Assembly (NCBI RefSeq): GCF_027579695.1
Contig: NC_083570.1
Span: forward strand, 101,007,963 to 101,071,962
Source of the DNA: Neoarius graeffei
Lineage: Eukaryota > Chordata > Actinopteri > Siluriformes > Ariidae
Length of the DNA stretch: 64,000 nt
Direction of reading: 5' to 3'
Shown here: piece by piece, positions 1 through 11,300 of the stretch
How positions within the stretch are numbered: position 1 is the stretch's first letter
Layout of the letters: every line of letters begins with the position of its first letter
Notes under the pieces: generated by a model
The model's input: the letters and a program-made list of their open reading frames with translations, nothing else
Databases searched by the model: none
What the model was told of the DNA's origin: nothing
Translations under genes and position numbers: made by a program

Positions 1-2387
1 CAACTTGTGTACTAGATCCCTTACCTACACGTCTATTCAAACAGATAATACCTGAAGTATTTGAACCGCTTCTAAAGATAATAAATTCTTCTCTTAGGAT
101 CAGTTATGTACCCAAATCCTTTAAACTAGCAGTTATCAAACCCCTGATTAAAAAACCTGACCTTGAGCCCTGTCAGCTAACCAATTATCAGCCAATATCA
201 AACCTCCCCTTTATCTCCAAGATCCTTGAAAAAGCTGTGGCACAGCAGTTATGCTTATATTTACATAGGACTAATATCCATGAAATGTATCAGTCAGGAT
301 TTAGACCTCATCATAGCACAGAGACAGCTCTGGTTAAAGTAGTAAACGACCTACTATTGGTGTCTGATCAGGGCTGTGTCTCGCTGCTTGTGTTGCTTGA
401 CCTTAGTGCAGCATTTGATACTATTGATCATTCCATTCTTCTGGATAGACAAGAAAATGTTGTGGGAGTTAAGGGAACAGCTCTCTCCTGGCTCAGGCCT
501 TATTTAACTGATCGCTATCAGTATGTTGATGTAAATGGTGATTGTTCTAGACATACTGAGGTAAAGTTTGGTGTTCCACAAGGTTCTGTCTTGGGTCCAC
601 TGCTTTTTCTTTATATATGTTACCTCTGGGTGATATTATTCATAAACATGATATTAGCACTGTTATGCTGATGACACACACTTGTATGTTCCTGCAAAAC
701 CAGATGAGAGACACCAGCTTAATAGAATTGAGGAATGTGTAAAGGACATTAGACACTGGATGCTTATTAACTTTCTTCTGCTTAACTCTCACAAGACTGA
801 AGTACTTGTACTAGGACCACATGCAGCTAGAAGTAGGTTTTCTGATTACATAGTAACTCTGGATGGCCTTTCTGTTTCATGTGCAGCAGTAAAAGACCTT
901 GGGTGATTATTGACCCCAGTCTTTCATTTGAAACTCATATCGATAACATTACCCGGATAGCTTTCTTTCATCTCAGAAATATTGCTAAGATAAGAAATTT
1001 AATGTCACTACACGACGCAGAAAAACTAGTTCATGCTTTTGTTACCTCTAGGTTGGATTATTGTAATGGCTTATTGTCTGGATGTTCCAATAAGTGCATA
1101 AACAAGCTCCAGTTAGTTCAAAATGCATCAGTAAGAGTCCTTACTAGAGCTAGAAGATATGACCACATCATCCCTGTCTTAGCCACACTGCATTGGCTCC
1201 CAATCAAATGTCGTATTGATTATAAAATACTACTATTGACCTTTAAAACACTGAATGGTCTTTCACCACAGTACCTGAGTGAACTTCTGGTCCTTTATGA
1301 CCCGCCACGCCTACTTAGAGCAAAAGGTGCAGGCTATCTGCTGGTACCTCATATAGTGAAGGCTACATCAGGGGGCAGAGCCTTTTCTTACAAAGCCCCA
1401 CAGTTATGGAACAGCCTTCCAAGTAGTGTTCAGGACTCAGACACAGTCTCAGCGTTTAAGTCTAGGCTGAAAACATATCTGTCAAGCCTTTTGTTAATAT
1501 TGTTTATGAGGTAAAGGAGTAGATCTGGAGGGTCCTCAGACATGGAGTGTTTTGGTAAACTGGGATGTATGGATGCTGTCAGTCCCCCACTTGCTTGCTC
1601 ACTCGAGTTTTTTGATGGTGTAGTGGCTCCTGCTTTATGTCCCAGGACTCTCTCATGCCTGTGTTACTTTCTAGCTCTCCCCTTTTAGTTATGCTGTCAT
1701 AGTTAGTTTTGCTGGAGTCCCTGCTTGCACTCAGCGCAAAATGTAAACTGTTTCTACTTATTCAGGTGACATTGGGCATACCTAACAACCTGTGTTTTCT
1801 CTCTCTTCCTCTTCTCCCCGTCTGTCCCTCTGAGTTACATGTCAATCCTGAGATTGAGATGCTGACCTCTTCTGCTCCTCGGACCTGCCTGATCCGTCCT
1901 GATGCCCTATGTCTGGCTGGAGTCTCATCAAATCACTCCTGTAGAGGACGGCCCCATGTGGACAGTTAAAAGTCACATTTGGAAGACGCTCTGGACACTT
2001 ACAGTCATGCTTTTATGGCTGAGGACTACAGTTGACTTGCTAACTTTAGAACTGCAGTTGTCATGAACAGTTTTGCACTCAAGTTTCCATCAATGAAGAG
2101 TTATAACATCAATGAAACTGACTTCATATTAAAACCGTTAATGTTATAATCATGTTGTCTGATGTCACCCAAATGAGGATGGGTTCCCTATTGAGTCTGG
2201 TTCCTTTCGAGGTTTCTTCCTCATGTCATCTGAGGGAGTTTTTCTTTGCCACCATCACCACAGGCTTGCTCATTGGGGATAGATTCAGGATAAAATTAGC
2301 TTATGTTTAAAGTCATTCAAATTCCGTAACACTGCTTTGCAACAATGTCTATTGTTAAAAGCGCTATAGAAATAAACTTGATTTGAC
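1..2387 (+). mobile_element. L2/CR1-like LINE, 3' part
   Basis: A non-LTR retrotransposon cut by the left window edge. A reverse-transcriptase frame runs from base 3, followed by a long 3' UTR ending AGCGCTATAGAAATAAACTT GATTTGA at about 2387, the usual 3' end of fish L2/Rex1-type LINEs. Simple repeats of the ATCT/ATCC type follow directly, as is common for L2-type insertions. The clade assignment between L2 and Rex1 is from memory of the RT motifs. Confidence 0.8.
3..1514 (+). pseudogene. LINE reverse transcriptase, frameshifted
   Basis: RT motifs in order are [13 protein letters not shown] (from 294), [17 protein letters not shown] (near 395-440), [13 protein letters not shown] (572-610), YADDTHLYV (664-690), a LGVIIDPSLSF-like block (about 895-930) and LDYCNGLLSG (1053-1083). 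The YADD catalytic box is out of frame with the upstream part, because of indels between 612 and 665. Another frameshift lies near 890. The protein is therefore dead. The C-terminal half (LATLHWLPIKCRIDYKILLL) is typical of L2-clade ORF2. Confidence 0.85.
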
Positions 2388-2643
2388 ATCTATCTATCCA
2401 CCAACCTATCCATCCATCCATCTATCTATCTACCAACATATCCATCTATCCACCAACCTATCCATCTAGCTATCCACCAATCTATCCATCCATCCGTCTA
2501 TTCATCAACCTATCCATCCATCCGTCTGTCTATTTACCAACCTATCCATCCATCCATCCATCCATCTATCCACCAATGTATCCATTCATCCATCTATCTA
2601 TCCATCTATCCACCAACCCATCCATCCATCTGTCTATTCACCA

Positions 2644-2710
<67 letters not shown>

Positions 2711-2720
2711 CACCTTCATC
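2388..2720. repeat. ATCC/ATCT tetranucleotide repeats
   Basis: Irregular runs of ATCC, ATCT and CACCAACCT. A pure (ATCT)n tract of about 70 bp lies at 2643-2712. Small ORFs such as Ser-Ile-His-Leu repeats here are artefacts of the repeat. Confidence 0.95.
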
Positions 2721-3337
2721 CTGGGTATGACTTTAAACTGCAACCGGTGGTGAGTCTCAGGTCCGGGAGGACTTTAGTATTGGGGAAATTGGAGTTACCC
2801 CTTAATCACCATTGCTTCCAGGTCCGCTCTGACCCAGAGTGGTAGCACTTGCCTGGGCTCCAGCTATAGGTTAAATAGTACATGACCAATAAGGCACTGG
2901 CAGAAGGGCACTTTTTGGTGCAATGTGGCAGATGAACCTAACAGAGCCAATGGCACACCACCAGATGGCATGCGGAAGAGCCACTCAAATGGCCAACGGA
3001 TGGCATCATTCAGTAAGTCAGTTGTCACTGCGGGGCAACTTCCGTACCCAACAGGTCTGTGGCACTTTTGTGCACCACTTGGTATCAGGTCTGGAGGTCC
3101 AGAGCGACAACATGATGGGGGCACAACATCATTTGTCTTACCTTACTGTGCAGGGTGCGTCATTAGGAAAGAATAGTATGTGAGAGCTCATGAGGCCAGA
3201 CATTTCCATGGCAGCTCGGCTGGGCGGTTCGTGCCACTGCTGTGGGTGACTCTGTCGCTCTGGTGGGGGCCTTGTGTTTCTGTGTATCCTAATGAAGTGG
3301 TCATCATCGCTAGCAATGGACAGCTGCTGTCAATGAC
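2721..3337. other. non-repetitive insertion splitting the ATCC/ATCT tract
   Basis: About 600 bp of non-repetitive sequence that separates two stretches of the same kind of tetranucleotide repeat. No protein motif, terminal repeat or splice-bounded exon was recognised. It may be an old mobile-element fragment. Confidence 0.4.
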
Positions 3338-3526
3338 CATCTATCCACCAACCCATCCATCCATCTTTTTATCTACCAACCTATCCATCTTTCTATCTAT
3401 CCACCAACTATCCATCCATCCACCAACCTATCCATCCATCTGTCTACCAACCCATCTATCCATCCACCAACTTATTCATCCATTTATCTACCAACCTATC
3501 TGTCTATCCACCAATCTATCCCATCC
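3338..3526. repeat. second ATCC/ATCT/CACCAACC repeat tract
   Basis: The same irregular tetranucleotide and CCACCAACCTATCC repeats resume after the 2721-3337 block. Confidence 0.9.
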
Positions 3527-3685
3527 ATCTGATGTTTTGAAGAAAGTCATCCATCAGCAGTGCTTCTAAAGTTATAGAAGGTTAAACTTTTTTGCTCATT
3601 AAAAGCTGATAAGCTTGATCAGCTAATAAAGGGTTTTTATTCTTGTTTCTCTGGAAAGTCTGTAATTCACATTTATTCTCAAAGT

Positions 3686-3880
3686 GGAAGCTCAGTGGTA
3701 GTTCAGTGGTTAAGGCATTGGGCCACTGGTTGGAAGGTCATGAGTTCAAATCCTAAGCTGCCGGTCTTTGAGCAAAACCCTCAACTCACAAACTGTTCAG
3801 TTGTGTCTTACCTCAAGTGTTAGTTGCTTTAGAAAAAACGGCAACCAAATGAGGTAAATGTAGAGCATGTACTGTTATAA
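3686..3880 (+). mobile_element. tRNA-derived SINE
   Basis: The head has a Pol III A-box-like TAGTTCAGTGG and a B box GAGTTCAAATCC. A unique region follows with 'GAGCAAAACCCTCAACTCAC' and an AAATGAGGTAAATGTA-type tail. This matches the general layout of otophysan fish tRNA-derived SINEs. Confidence 0.65.
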
Positions 3881-4137
3881 CTGAAGTATACCGGAGTTAT
3901 GTCCTGGACTCCTCTTAATATCACAGGGCATTTTTAAATCAAATGGAATAAGGTCATCCTTGTGTGTGCGTGTGTTCAGTAAGGTTATTGCCCAACACAC
4001 ATGTATGTCTCAGGTTTTTCCTTTAATATATGACCCCTCTGTATCAGTTTAATCCCTAGAAAAATAGTATTCAGTGTAACATCTTGTTAAAGAGCAACAC
4101 TACACCGATTTACATTAAGGCATCTTGGAACAACTGG

Positions 4138-4404
4138 TGTCCGCGTGGGTTTCCTCCGGGTGCTCCGGTTTCCCCCACAGTCCAAAGACATGCAGGTTAG
4201 GTTAACTGGTGACTCTAAATTGACCGTAGGTGTGAATGTGAGTGTGAATGGTTGTCTGTGTCTATGTGTCAGCCCTGTGATGACCTGGCGACTTGTCCAG
4301 GGTGTACCCCGCCTTTCGCCCGTAGTCAGCTGGGATAGGCTCCAGCTTGCCTGCGACCCTGTAGAAGGATAAAGCGGCTAGAGATAATGTGATGTGATGT
4401 GTGG
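4138..4404 (+). mobile_element. GGCGGCACGGTGG-type tRNA-derived SINE, 5'-truncated
   Basis: Lacks the tRNA head and starts in the body at GTGTCCGCGTGGGTTTCC. It ends with GCGGCTAGAGATAATG plus a GATG-rich tail. It belongs to the same family as the full copy at 10921-11303. Confidence 0.85.
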
Positions 4405-4741
4405 AACAACTGATGAATAAACATTTTAAACATCTGAGTGAATGCAAGTACAGAGTCCATCAAAGTCAAACTGCAGCTGCTGTAGGCCACAGAGCTGTGA
4501 TATAGCATGTGTGAGAGTACAGCAAGTGCTAAACTGCAGTCTTGTGCTTGTGTTTGATTTCCAGTCATTTGACAGTGACAGTGTTTGGAAGCTCCAGGTC
4601 TGGGTTTGAAGTGGACACTTTCCTCAGCGCTCCGCCCTGAATAGGGACCCTCTCTAGGGCGAGGTCTGTGTTTGCCAGTGGTCCCCCAGTCAGCTCCGGG
4701 GGGGTGCTGTCGATCGTCAGCACACGGCCACAGAAATTCTG

Positions 4742-4786
<45 letters not shown>

Positions 4787-4920
4787 TAATATTCTGTGGA
4801 TAAAAGCAGATAAATCTTACAACCTGGACTGGAACGTGAGTTTCTGAGGACTCCAGAATGAATGGTGAATATTTTTTATCCAGCAACTGATACATGCTAA
4901 AATCAAAGACTTTGGCCAAT
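4405..4920. repeat. cfap69 3' flank with (CA)n tract
   Basis: A (CA)n microsatellite lies at about 4743-4786. The rest shows no gene or named repeat. Read on the minus strand this is the sequence that followed the cfap69 stop before the LINE arrived, so it is probably 3' UTR and flank. Confidence 0.6.
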
Positions 4921-4975
4921 ATGTCTTTGAGACAAAGGTTATGTGATTAGAGCGCACACACACACACACACACAT
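4921..4975. repeat. left copy of a ~54-bp target duplication
   Basis: ATGTCTTTGAGACAAAGGTT followed by ATGTGATTAGAGCGC and a (CA)n tract. The same sequence recurs at 8101-8155 with one 2-bp difference (AGAGCGC versus AGAGAGCGC). The two copies bracket a LINE exactly, so I read them as its target-site duplication. Confidence 0.75.
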
Positions 4976-4984
4976 TGTAATACT

Positions 4985-4990
4985 TTTATT
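4985..4990 (-). terminator. candidate polyadenylation signal AATAAA downstream of cfap69
   Basis: Read on the minus strand, AATAAA lies in the last few bases of the LINE inserted in the 3' UTR. The LINE and cfap69 are in the same orientation, so the LINE signal could end the cfap69 transcript. A variant ATTAAA at 4786-4791, beyond the LINE, could be the original site. Neither is proven. Confidence 0.4.
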
Positions 4991-5298
4991 TGGATCTAAA
5001 CACAAGGAAATTTCTTATTACAGATCCAAATACTGATTGGAAGTAATTTCATAGGATTAGTAAGAACAGGTCAATCACAAAATGTCATGTGCTATCCATT
5101 AACTAAGACAGGTCAATCACAAAGTGTCCCATACTATACATTGCACTATATTGATAGTTAGGGGTAAACATGCAAAAAAAAAAAAAATAGGCATGGTTAA
5201 GGGTACACATGGCATCTCCTTCTCCAGACTGATATGCTGCCTATTATGGCAGAGATTGAACAATACTTGGCAAGTTTTTTTGAATTGTCCTTACTCAG

Positions 5299-5985
5299 GC
5301 CAAGTTTACATTAGACCGTATCTGTCTCGTTTTCTTCGCGGATGCACTGTCCGTTTACATTAAAACGCCTGGAAACGCCGGGAAACGGGAATCCGCCAGG
5401 GTCCACGTATTCAATCCAAATCGTGTCATGTCGGGTGCTGTGTAAACATTGAGAATACGCGGATACGCTATGCTGAGCTCTAGCTGGCGTCGTCATTGGA
5501 CAACGTCACTGTGACATCCACCTTCCTGATTCGCTGGCGTTGGTCATGTGACGCGACTGCTGAAAAACGGCGTGGACTTCCGCCTTGTATCACCTTTCAT
5601 TAAAGAGTATAAAAGTATGAAAATACTGCAAATACTGCCCATTGTGTAGTTATGATTGTCTTTAGGCTTGCCATCCTTCCACTTGCAAGTGGTAAGTGAT
5701 ATGCGCTGGGATCACACACACAGCGGCTCAGTCCCGAATCACTGCTCGTGCGCTTCACTCGCACGCTCTGTGAGCTGCGCAGGGCCGGAGTGCGCACCCT
5801 CCAGAGGGCACTCGCTGTTCAGGGCGGAGTGATTTGGAGCGCAGGATGCCTGCGGAGCCGAGCGTATCCGTGTATTGGCGTTGCTATGTGCACGCGAATC
5901 GTGTATTGGCGTTGCTGTGTGCACGCTAATCGTTTTAAAAACGTTAATCTGATGATCCGCTGATACGGTCTCATGTAAACCCCAC
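5299..5985. mobile_element. 687-bp non-autonomous TIR element
   Basis: The ends GGCCAAGTTTACATTAGACC and, inverted, GGTGGGGTTTACATGAGACC form an imperfect inverted repeat of about 27 bp. A CTCAG duplication flanks it (5294-5298 and 5986-5990). Excising it fuses the LINE frame cleanly. It has no coding capacity. The interior is GC-rich with many CGs. Superfamily not assigned. Confidence 0.75.
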
Positions 5986-6469
5986 CTCAGTCCACAGAAT
6001 TGCAGCCCACGCAGGGCAAATCTATGTACATGTCCCAGGCTGCCAAACACTTGAACAACAAGTTTACACCTATAGCCCTGGTTTGTGACTGTATCCAAAA
6101 GTGGCTGGTATTTTAAAAGCTTGGAGTGGTAACAAGTGTCCATGTATAAATCAAAACAACAACCTATTTCCACAAAAATAACATTCTTATTGTCAGCATC
6201 TATAATGGTGATGTCAGGGGTGTTTGGAATGTTACTAAAGGGGGTGTCTTCATGATTAGCGCTAAACCAGTCCATTTTTACTGCACAGCGGTTATGGATT
6301 TTTATTGAAAGTCCGTACACCTCTTTGATGTCTTTTATTACCAGGTCCACCAACCTGTCATGCCGTGCTATATAGAGACCTTTATAAAAGTTGCATCCAT
6401 TTAAAATGTGTGCAACTGTCTCATTATGATGGGTAGTGAGATGGAGAATGCAATGTGGATGATGTCTAG

Positions 6470-7874
6470 CACTACGTTCAGACTGCAACCTGAAACGACC
6501 CATATCCGATTTGTTGTGAAATCCGATTTTTTTGTTAGGCCGTTCACATTACCAATTATATGAGACTTGTATGCGATCTCCAATATGAACGGAAAACGAC
6601 CCAAAAGTGTCCCGCATGAGCAAATTGACACGTAATAAGCACATCTACGTAATACGTAAACAAAAAAAAAGCGCACTCTTCAAGTTTAATGATTTCTTTT
6701 TTTGTTTGTTTGTTTAATTATCTGGTTAGTGTTAAAGTGTGAGGTCTCGTGTGTGTTTTTGTTTCTGAACTGAAATGAAAACGTGTAGCCTGGTAACGAG
6801 GTAACGAGGGTTGACTCCTAAATGTCTCTCTAACGCTACGTTCACACTGCAAGGCTTAATGCTCAATTCCGATTTTTTTGTGAAATCCGATTTTTTTGTG
6901 AGGTCGTTCACGTTAACAAATATATGCGACTTGTATGTGATCCTCAGTATGAACGAAAAGCGACCTAAAAGTGTTCCGCATGCGCATTGCAGGATACGAC
7001 GACGTCACACGCAGTGAGCATGGCCAGTGTTTACGGAAGTAAAACCGCCCGGTTGCGGTATGACTCATCCAATCTAGCTTGAATAGCTGCATCCCCCCAA
7101 ATGGAAATCAGCTCCCTAACCTCTGCGTCCTTCCATTGAGAAGATTCAGAACCTTCACAGCCCGAAGCGTCCCTCGCATTGATGTCATGCGCAGGGGCGC
7201 AGATACGTTTTTTGAACTGGGGGGGACAAAGCTGCCAGCAAACCAACCCCGATATGCCTGTCAAACTTGTTGTGGGTTACCATAGCAACCAAGCTCGAGC
7301 TCGCAACCTGTGCAGTCTGCGCAGCTCAACCAACCGAATATCAGTCTTTGTTTTGTTTTATGTGAGTTGTTGCAACTATGTATACACTGCCATGCACCTC
7401 AATAAACCGAATGGTAATTAGTCTTTTGATTTTTCCGTGAGGTTTGCCTTATGCAAAGAAAGACAGCATAGACGTTTTTTCCTCCCTATAAGTGGGGGGG
7501 ACCGAACGAAGTGAATTTAAATCTGGGTGGGACGAATCCCACCCGTCCCCCCCTCTATCTGCGCCCGTGATTATGCGCCATGTTGTTGTAACTTTTTTTG
7601 AGAGACCCGCCGCCTACTTCAGCGCAGAATAGTGGCGTTTGTGGCTTGTTGATGACGTGTAAGTCGGATGAATGCGACCTGGCGGTTCAGACTGAAGTCG
7701 CATATGAAAAGAGCGGATAGGAATCGGAATTAGGACCACATATCCAAACGGCCTGGGTCGCATGTGAAAAAATCGGATCTGTGTCGTTCAGATTGTCAAT
7801 AACAAATCGGATACAGGTCGCATATGGGCAAAAAAATCGGATATGGGTCATTTCAGGGTGCAGTCTGAACGTAG
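6470..7874. mobile_element. TIR element with ends CACTACGTTCAGACTGCA
   Basis: The inverted ends match over about 45 bp (CTACGTTCAGACTGCA, then CCCATATCCGATTT). The flanking duplication is TCTAG (6465-6469 and 7875-7879). Inside, a second left arm of the same family starts near 6833 in direct orientation, so this is either a nested or a rearranged copy. The ends are rich in AATCGGATTTT-like motifs. No transposase was seen. Confidence 0.75.
7192..7569. mobile_element. hAT-type MITE with ends CAGGGGCGCAGATA
   Basis: 378 bp, with ends CAGGGGCGCAGATA and TATCTGCGCCCGTG and an imperfect 8-bp duplication (GTCATGCG and ATTATGCG). The same family recurs as a larger copy at 58414-61534. It is nested in the 6470-7874 element. 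Confidence 0.75.
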
Positions 7875-8100
7875 TCTAGATGGATACCAGATGGCCAGAT
7901 TAGATTTAGTCGGTAGCACTTGAAGACGGGCTTTGATGGTAAAAATGGGGATATCCTCACCGACTGAGGTGTTGGAGTATATAGTATGAGACAAGGAGTG
8001 ATTTGCGTATGGTAAACACGCCAGTTTCCCTTGTAGCCTGAGACCTGTCCAATGTTCTGCGCTCTGAGATCGCCAAATTTTAAGTATGGCTGCTCTTGTT

Positions 8101-8133
8101 ATGTCTTTGAGACAAAGGTTATGTGATTAGAGA

Positions 8134-8155
<22 letters not shown>
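8101..8155. repeat. right copy of the ~54-bp target duplication
   Basis: Partner of 4921-4975. This copy includes the cfap69 stop codon and the proximal part of the (CA)n tract. Confidence 0.75.
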
Positions 8156-8205
<50 letters not shown>

Positions 8206-8315
8206 CGTACAGTAGTCTGCAGGCCAGGGATCTGAGTGGAGTGGAATATAAAACCCTCTGGTTCCTCTCTTGGCCGTGACGACTCAATAGATCTTTCCTG
8301 CAGCAGCTTTGAGTC
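8127..8315 (-). CDS. cfap69: cfap69 exon 22 (last coding exon, residues 874-935, microsatellite-encoded tail)
   Basis: After TTCCTTCAG this exon reads [14 protein letters not shown], which lines up with KAKRLQEKAIEASR at the mammalian C-terminus. That protein stops one residue later. Here the frame continues through [20 protein letters not shown] and then straight through a (GT)33 tract (8137-8202), giving alternating Val-Cys, Ala-Leu and TAA at 8127-8129. A GTACGT sequence just before the repeat could act as a donor to an unseen exon, so the tail is less certain than the start of the exon. Beyond the stop lies a 3' UTR interrupted by a LINE. Confidence 0.8.
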
Positions 8316-11300
8316 CTGAAGGAAACCAAAAAAAGATGGAAACACTAAACACTATCTGGATGTTAAGCATTAGATTAGATTAGATTAGATTAGATTAGAT
8401 TAGATTAGATTAGATTAGATTAGATTAGATTAGATTAGATTAGATTAAAAATGTCAATCCACAGAGCAGAAACAGAAAATGGTATATGTATACTGATGCC
8501 AACATTAAAGGTATTACACTACAGTGTGTTGCATAAGTATTCACTCCCTTTACTGGCCAAACCCCCCCCCCCCTTTTTTTGGTGTTAATAACCTGCAACT
8601 GAATTGGTCTTCTCTGACTAATGTCCTTTTGAACAGCTGTTCCATTCACTCCATTAATAATGGATTTAATATCGTTCTGCAGGATGGTCAAAGTCTGGGA
8701 GACTGTTTTTTTATTCTATCCACATTCACTGGACATGAGCAATCGCACACTCTACTACTGATTGGCTACTCTACTACGAGGCTATCAGCTCATATACCGT
8801 GAGTAGAGAAAAACAAAATGGCGGTGCGTGTTACTGAGCTAACCGAGGACAAAATAAAAACTCTACTCGAAAACAAGGCCCTAAAAAAATACAAAAAAAA
8901 AGCAACAAAAGATGAAATGGAAGTATTTGATGGTAAGAACATATCATTTTTATCCCCTGCCCAAATGAAGTTTGGTAGGGGACACAGAAATGGGTTCTGT
9001 CCATCCGTCCATGTTTCCGTTTCCGGGCCATATCTTTAAAACTACTGAAGATATTTTCATGAAACTTTGTATGCATATCAAGCAACATGTGAACTGGTGC
9101 CTTTTGCTATTTTGGATTTTTTTTTTTTTTTAAAGTATTTTTCAAATTTTTACATAAAAAATAGATTTTGACTTAGTTTCTAAGAACAATGTTCGTTTCT
9201 GGAGCATATACAATGGCATGCAAAAGGTTGGGCACCCTTACTGAAAATGTCTGTTACTGTGAATAGTTAAGTGAGCAGAAGATGAACTGATCACCAAAAG
9301 GTATAAAGATAAAGATGACACATTTCTTTTCAGCGTTTTCTGCAAGATTTGTGTATTATTTTTGTTTTGCACAATTGGAGAGTGAAAAAAGAAAGGAACA
9401 CCATGCGAAAGTTTGGGCAGTTCTCAGGTAACTTTTACCAAGGTTCCAGACCTTAATTAGCTTATTGAGCTGTGGCTTGTTCAAATTCCTCGTTAGGAAA
9501 GGTCAGATGATGCAGATTTCAAAGCTGTATAAATTCTCTGACTCCTCAAACTTGTCCCTAAAATCAACAGCCATGGGCTCCTCTAAGCAACTCCCTCGCA
9601 TTCTGAATAATAAAATAATTGATGTTCACAAAGCAGGAGAAGGCTACAAGAACATAGCAAAGTGTTTTCAGGTAGCCGTTTCCTCAGATTGTAATGTTAT
9701 TAAGAAATGGCAGTTAACAGAAACAGTGGAGATCAAGGTGAGGTCTGGAAGATGAAGAAAACTTTCTGAAAGAACTGCTCATTGGATTGCTAGAAAGGCA
9801 AATAAAAACCCCTCTTTGACTGCAAAAGACCTTCAAAAAGATTTAGCAGAGCCTGGAGTGGTGGTGCACTGTTCTACTATGCAGCGACACCTGAACAAAT
9901 ATGACCTTCATGGAAGAGTCATCAGAAGAAAACCTTTCCTGTGTCCTACCACAAAATTCAGTGTCTGAAGTTTGCAAATGAACATCTAAATAAGCCTGAT
10001 GCATTTTGGAAACAAGTCCTGTGGACTGATGAAATCAAAATAGAACTTTTTGGCCACAATGTGCAAAGGTATGTTTGGAGAAGGGTGCCAAATTCCAGGG
10101 AAAGAACACCTCTCCAACTCTGCAGCATGGGTGTGGATCAATCATGCTTTGGGGTTGTGTTGCAGCCAGTGGCACAGGGCACATTTCACTGGTCGAGGGA
10201 AGCATGGATTCGAATAAATACCAGCAAATTCTGGAAGCAAACATCACACCATCTGTAAAAAAGTTGAAGTTAAAAAGAGGACGGGTCCTACAATAAGACG
10301 ATGATCCAAAACACACCTCAAAATCTACAATGGAATACCTCAAGAGGCCCAAGCTGAAGGTTTTGCCCTGGCCCTCACAGTCCCCTGACCTAAACATCAT
10401 TGAAAATCTGTGGATAGATCTCAAAAGAGCAGTGCATGCAAGACAGCCTAAGAAACTTGTAGAACTGGAAGCCTTTTGCAAGGACGAATGTGTGAAAATC
10501 CCCCAGGTAAGAACTGAAAGATTATTAGCTGGCTATAAAAAGTGTTTACAAGCTGTGATACTTGCCAGAGGGGGTGTTACTAGGTACTAACCATACAGGG
10601 TGCCCAAACTTTTGCTTCAGGCCCTTTTCCTTTTTTGTCATTTAGAAAATGTAAAAGATAAAAATTAAAAATTGTTTTTGCTTAAAATATAAAGGGAATG
10701 AGTCATCTTTAACTTTATGCCTTTTGGAGATCATTTCATCTTCAACTTGCTTAACTGTTCACAGTAACAGCAATTTTGACCAGGGGTGCCCAAACTTTTG
10801 CATACCACTGCATCCAAAACTATTCATGATACGGATTTGAAACTTGGTATACATGTTAACGAGGTGATGTAGATGTGCCTTTTCATACTAAGAAATTTAA
10901 ATTTTTCATGTTTCCATGGAGGGGCGGCACAGTGGTGTAGTGGTTAGCACTGTCGCTTCACAGCAAGAAGGTCCGGGTTCGAACCCCGTGGCCGACGAGG
11001 GCCTTTCTGTGTGGAGTTTGCATGTTCTCCCCGTGTCCGCGTGGGTTTCCTCCGGGTGCTCCGGTTTCCCCCACAGTCCAAAGACATGCAGGTTAGGTTA
11101 ACTGGTGACTCTAAATTGAGCGTAGGTGTGAATGTGAGTGTGAATGGTTGTCTGTGTCTATGTGTCAGCCCTGTGATGACCTGGCGACTTGTCCAGGGTG
11201 TACCCCGCCTTTCTCCCGTAGTCAGCTGGGATAGGCTCCAGCTTGCCTGCAACCCTGTAGAACAGGATAAAGCGGCTAGAGATAATGAGATGAATGAGAT

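Larger units (their letters stand above)
4976..8100 (-). mobile_element. REL-endonuclease LINE (R2/R4/Rex6-like superfamily), 5'-truncated
   Basis: A minus-strand non-LTR element. It keeps the end of its ORF plus about 220 bp of 3' UTR ending near an AATAAA. Three DNA elements interrupt it: 5299-5985, 6470-7874, and 7192-7569 nested within the second. Removing them restores one continuous reading frame across both outer breaks. It lies in the cfap69 3' UTR in the sense orientation, 27 bp past the stop codon. Confidence 0.75.
5197..8100 (-). pseudogene. C-terminus of LINE ORF: zinc knuckle and restriction-like endonuclease
   Basis: Pieces at 7880-8100, 5991-6469 and 5197-5298 read in order as one frame. 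They encode a His/Cys-rich finger (HHPHCILHLTTHHNETVAH then LNGCN), a PD..D/E-type nuclease core (NTPDITIIDADNKNVIFVEI, then LLKYQPLLDTV) and a C-terminal tail ending HVYP and TAA at 5197-5199. This layout is that of R2/R4/Rex6-type LINEs, whose endonuclease lies after the reverse transcriptase. The RT itself is missing through 5' truncation. Confidence 0.7.

Noticed and set aside
2576-2845. ORF of Ser/Ile/His repeats
   Set aside because: It is a translation of the ATCT/ATCC microsatellite.
5739-5984. C-terminal part of the 254-codon minus ORF
   Set aside because: This part is read through the 5299-5985 element. Only the portion above 5990 is LINE protein.
8370-8446. Telomere-like repeat
   Set aside because: The unit is TTAGA, not TTAGGG. 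It is an ordinary pentanucleotide microsatellite.
10035-10481. 148-codon minus-strand ORF (and the similar 55431-55958)
   Set aside because: It is antisense to the Tc1 transposase and mirrors its codons. It has no independent motifs.
10921-11010. tRNA-like sequences with A and B boxes (several SINE heads)
   Set aside because: They lack a proper cloverleaf and anticodon context and are part of SINEs.
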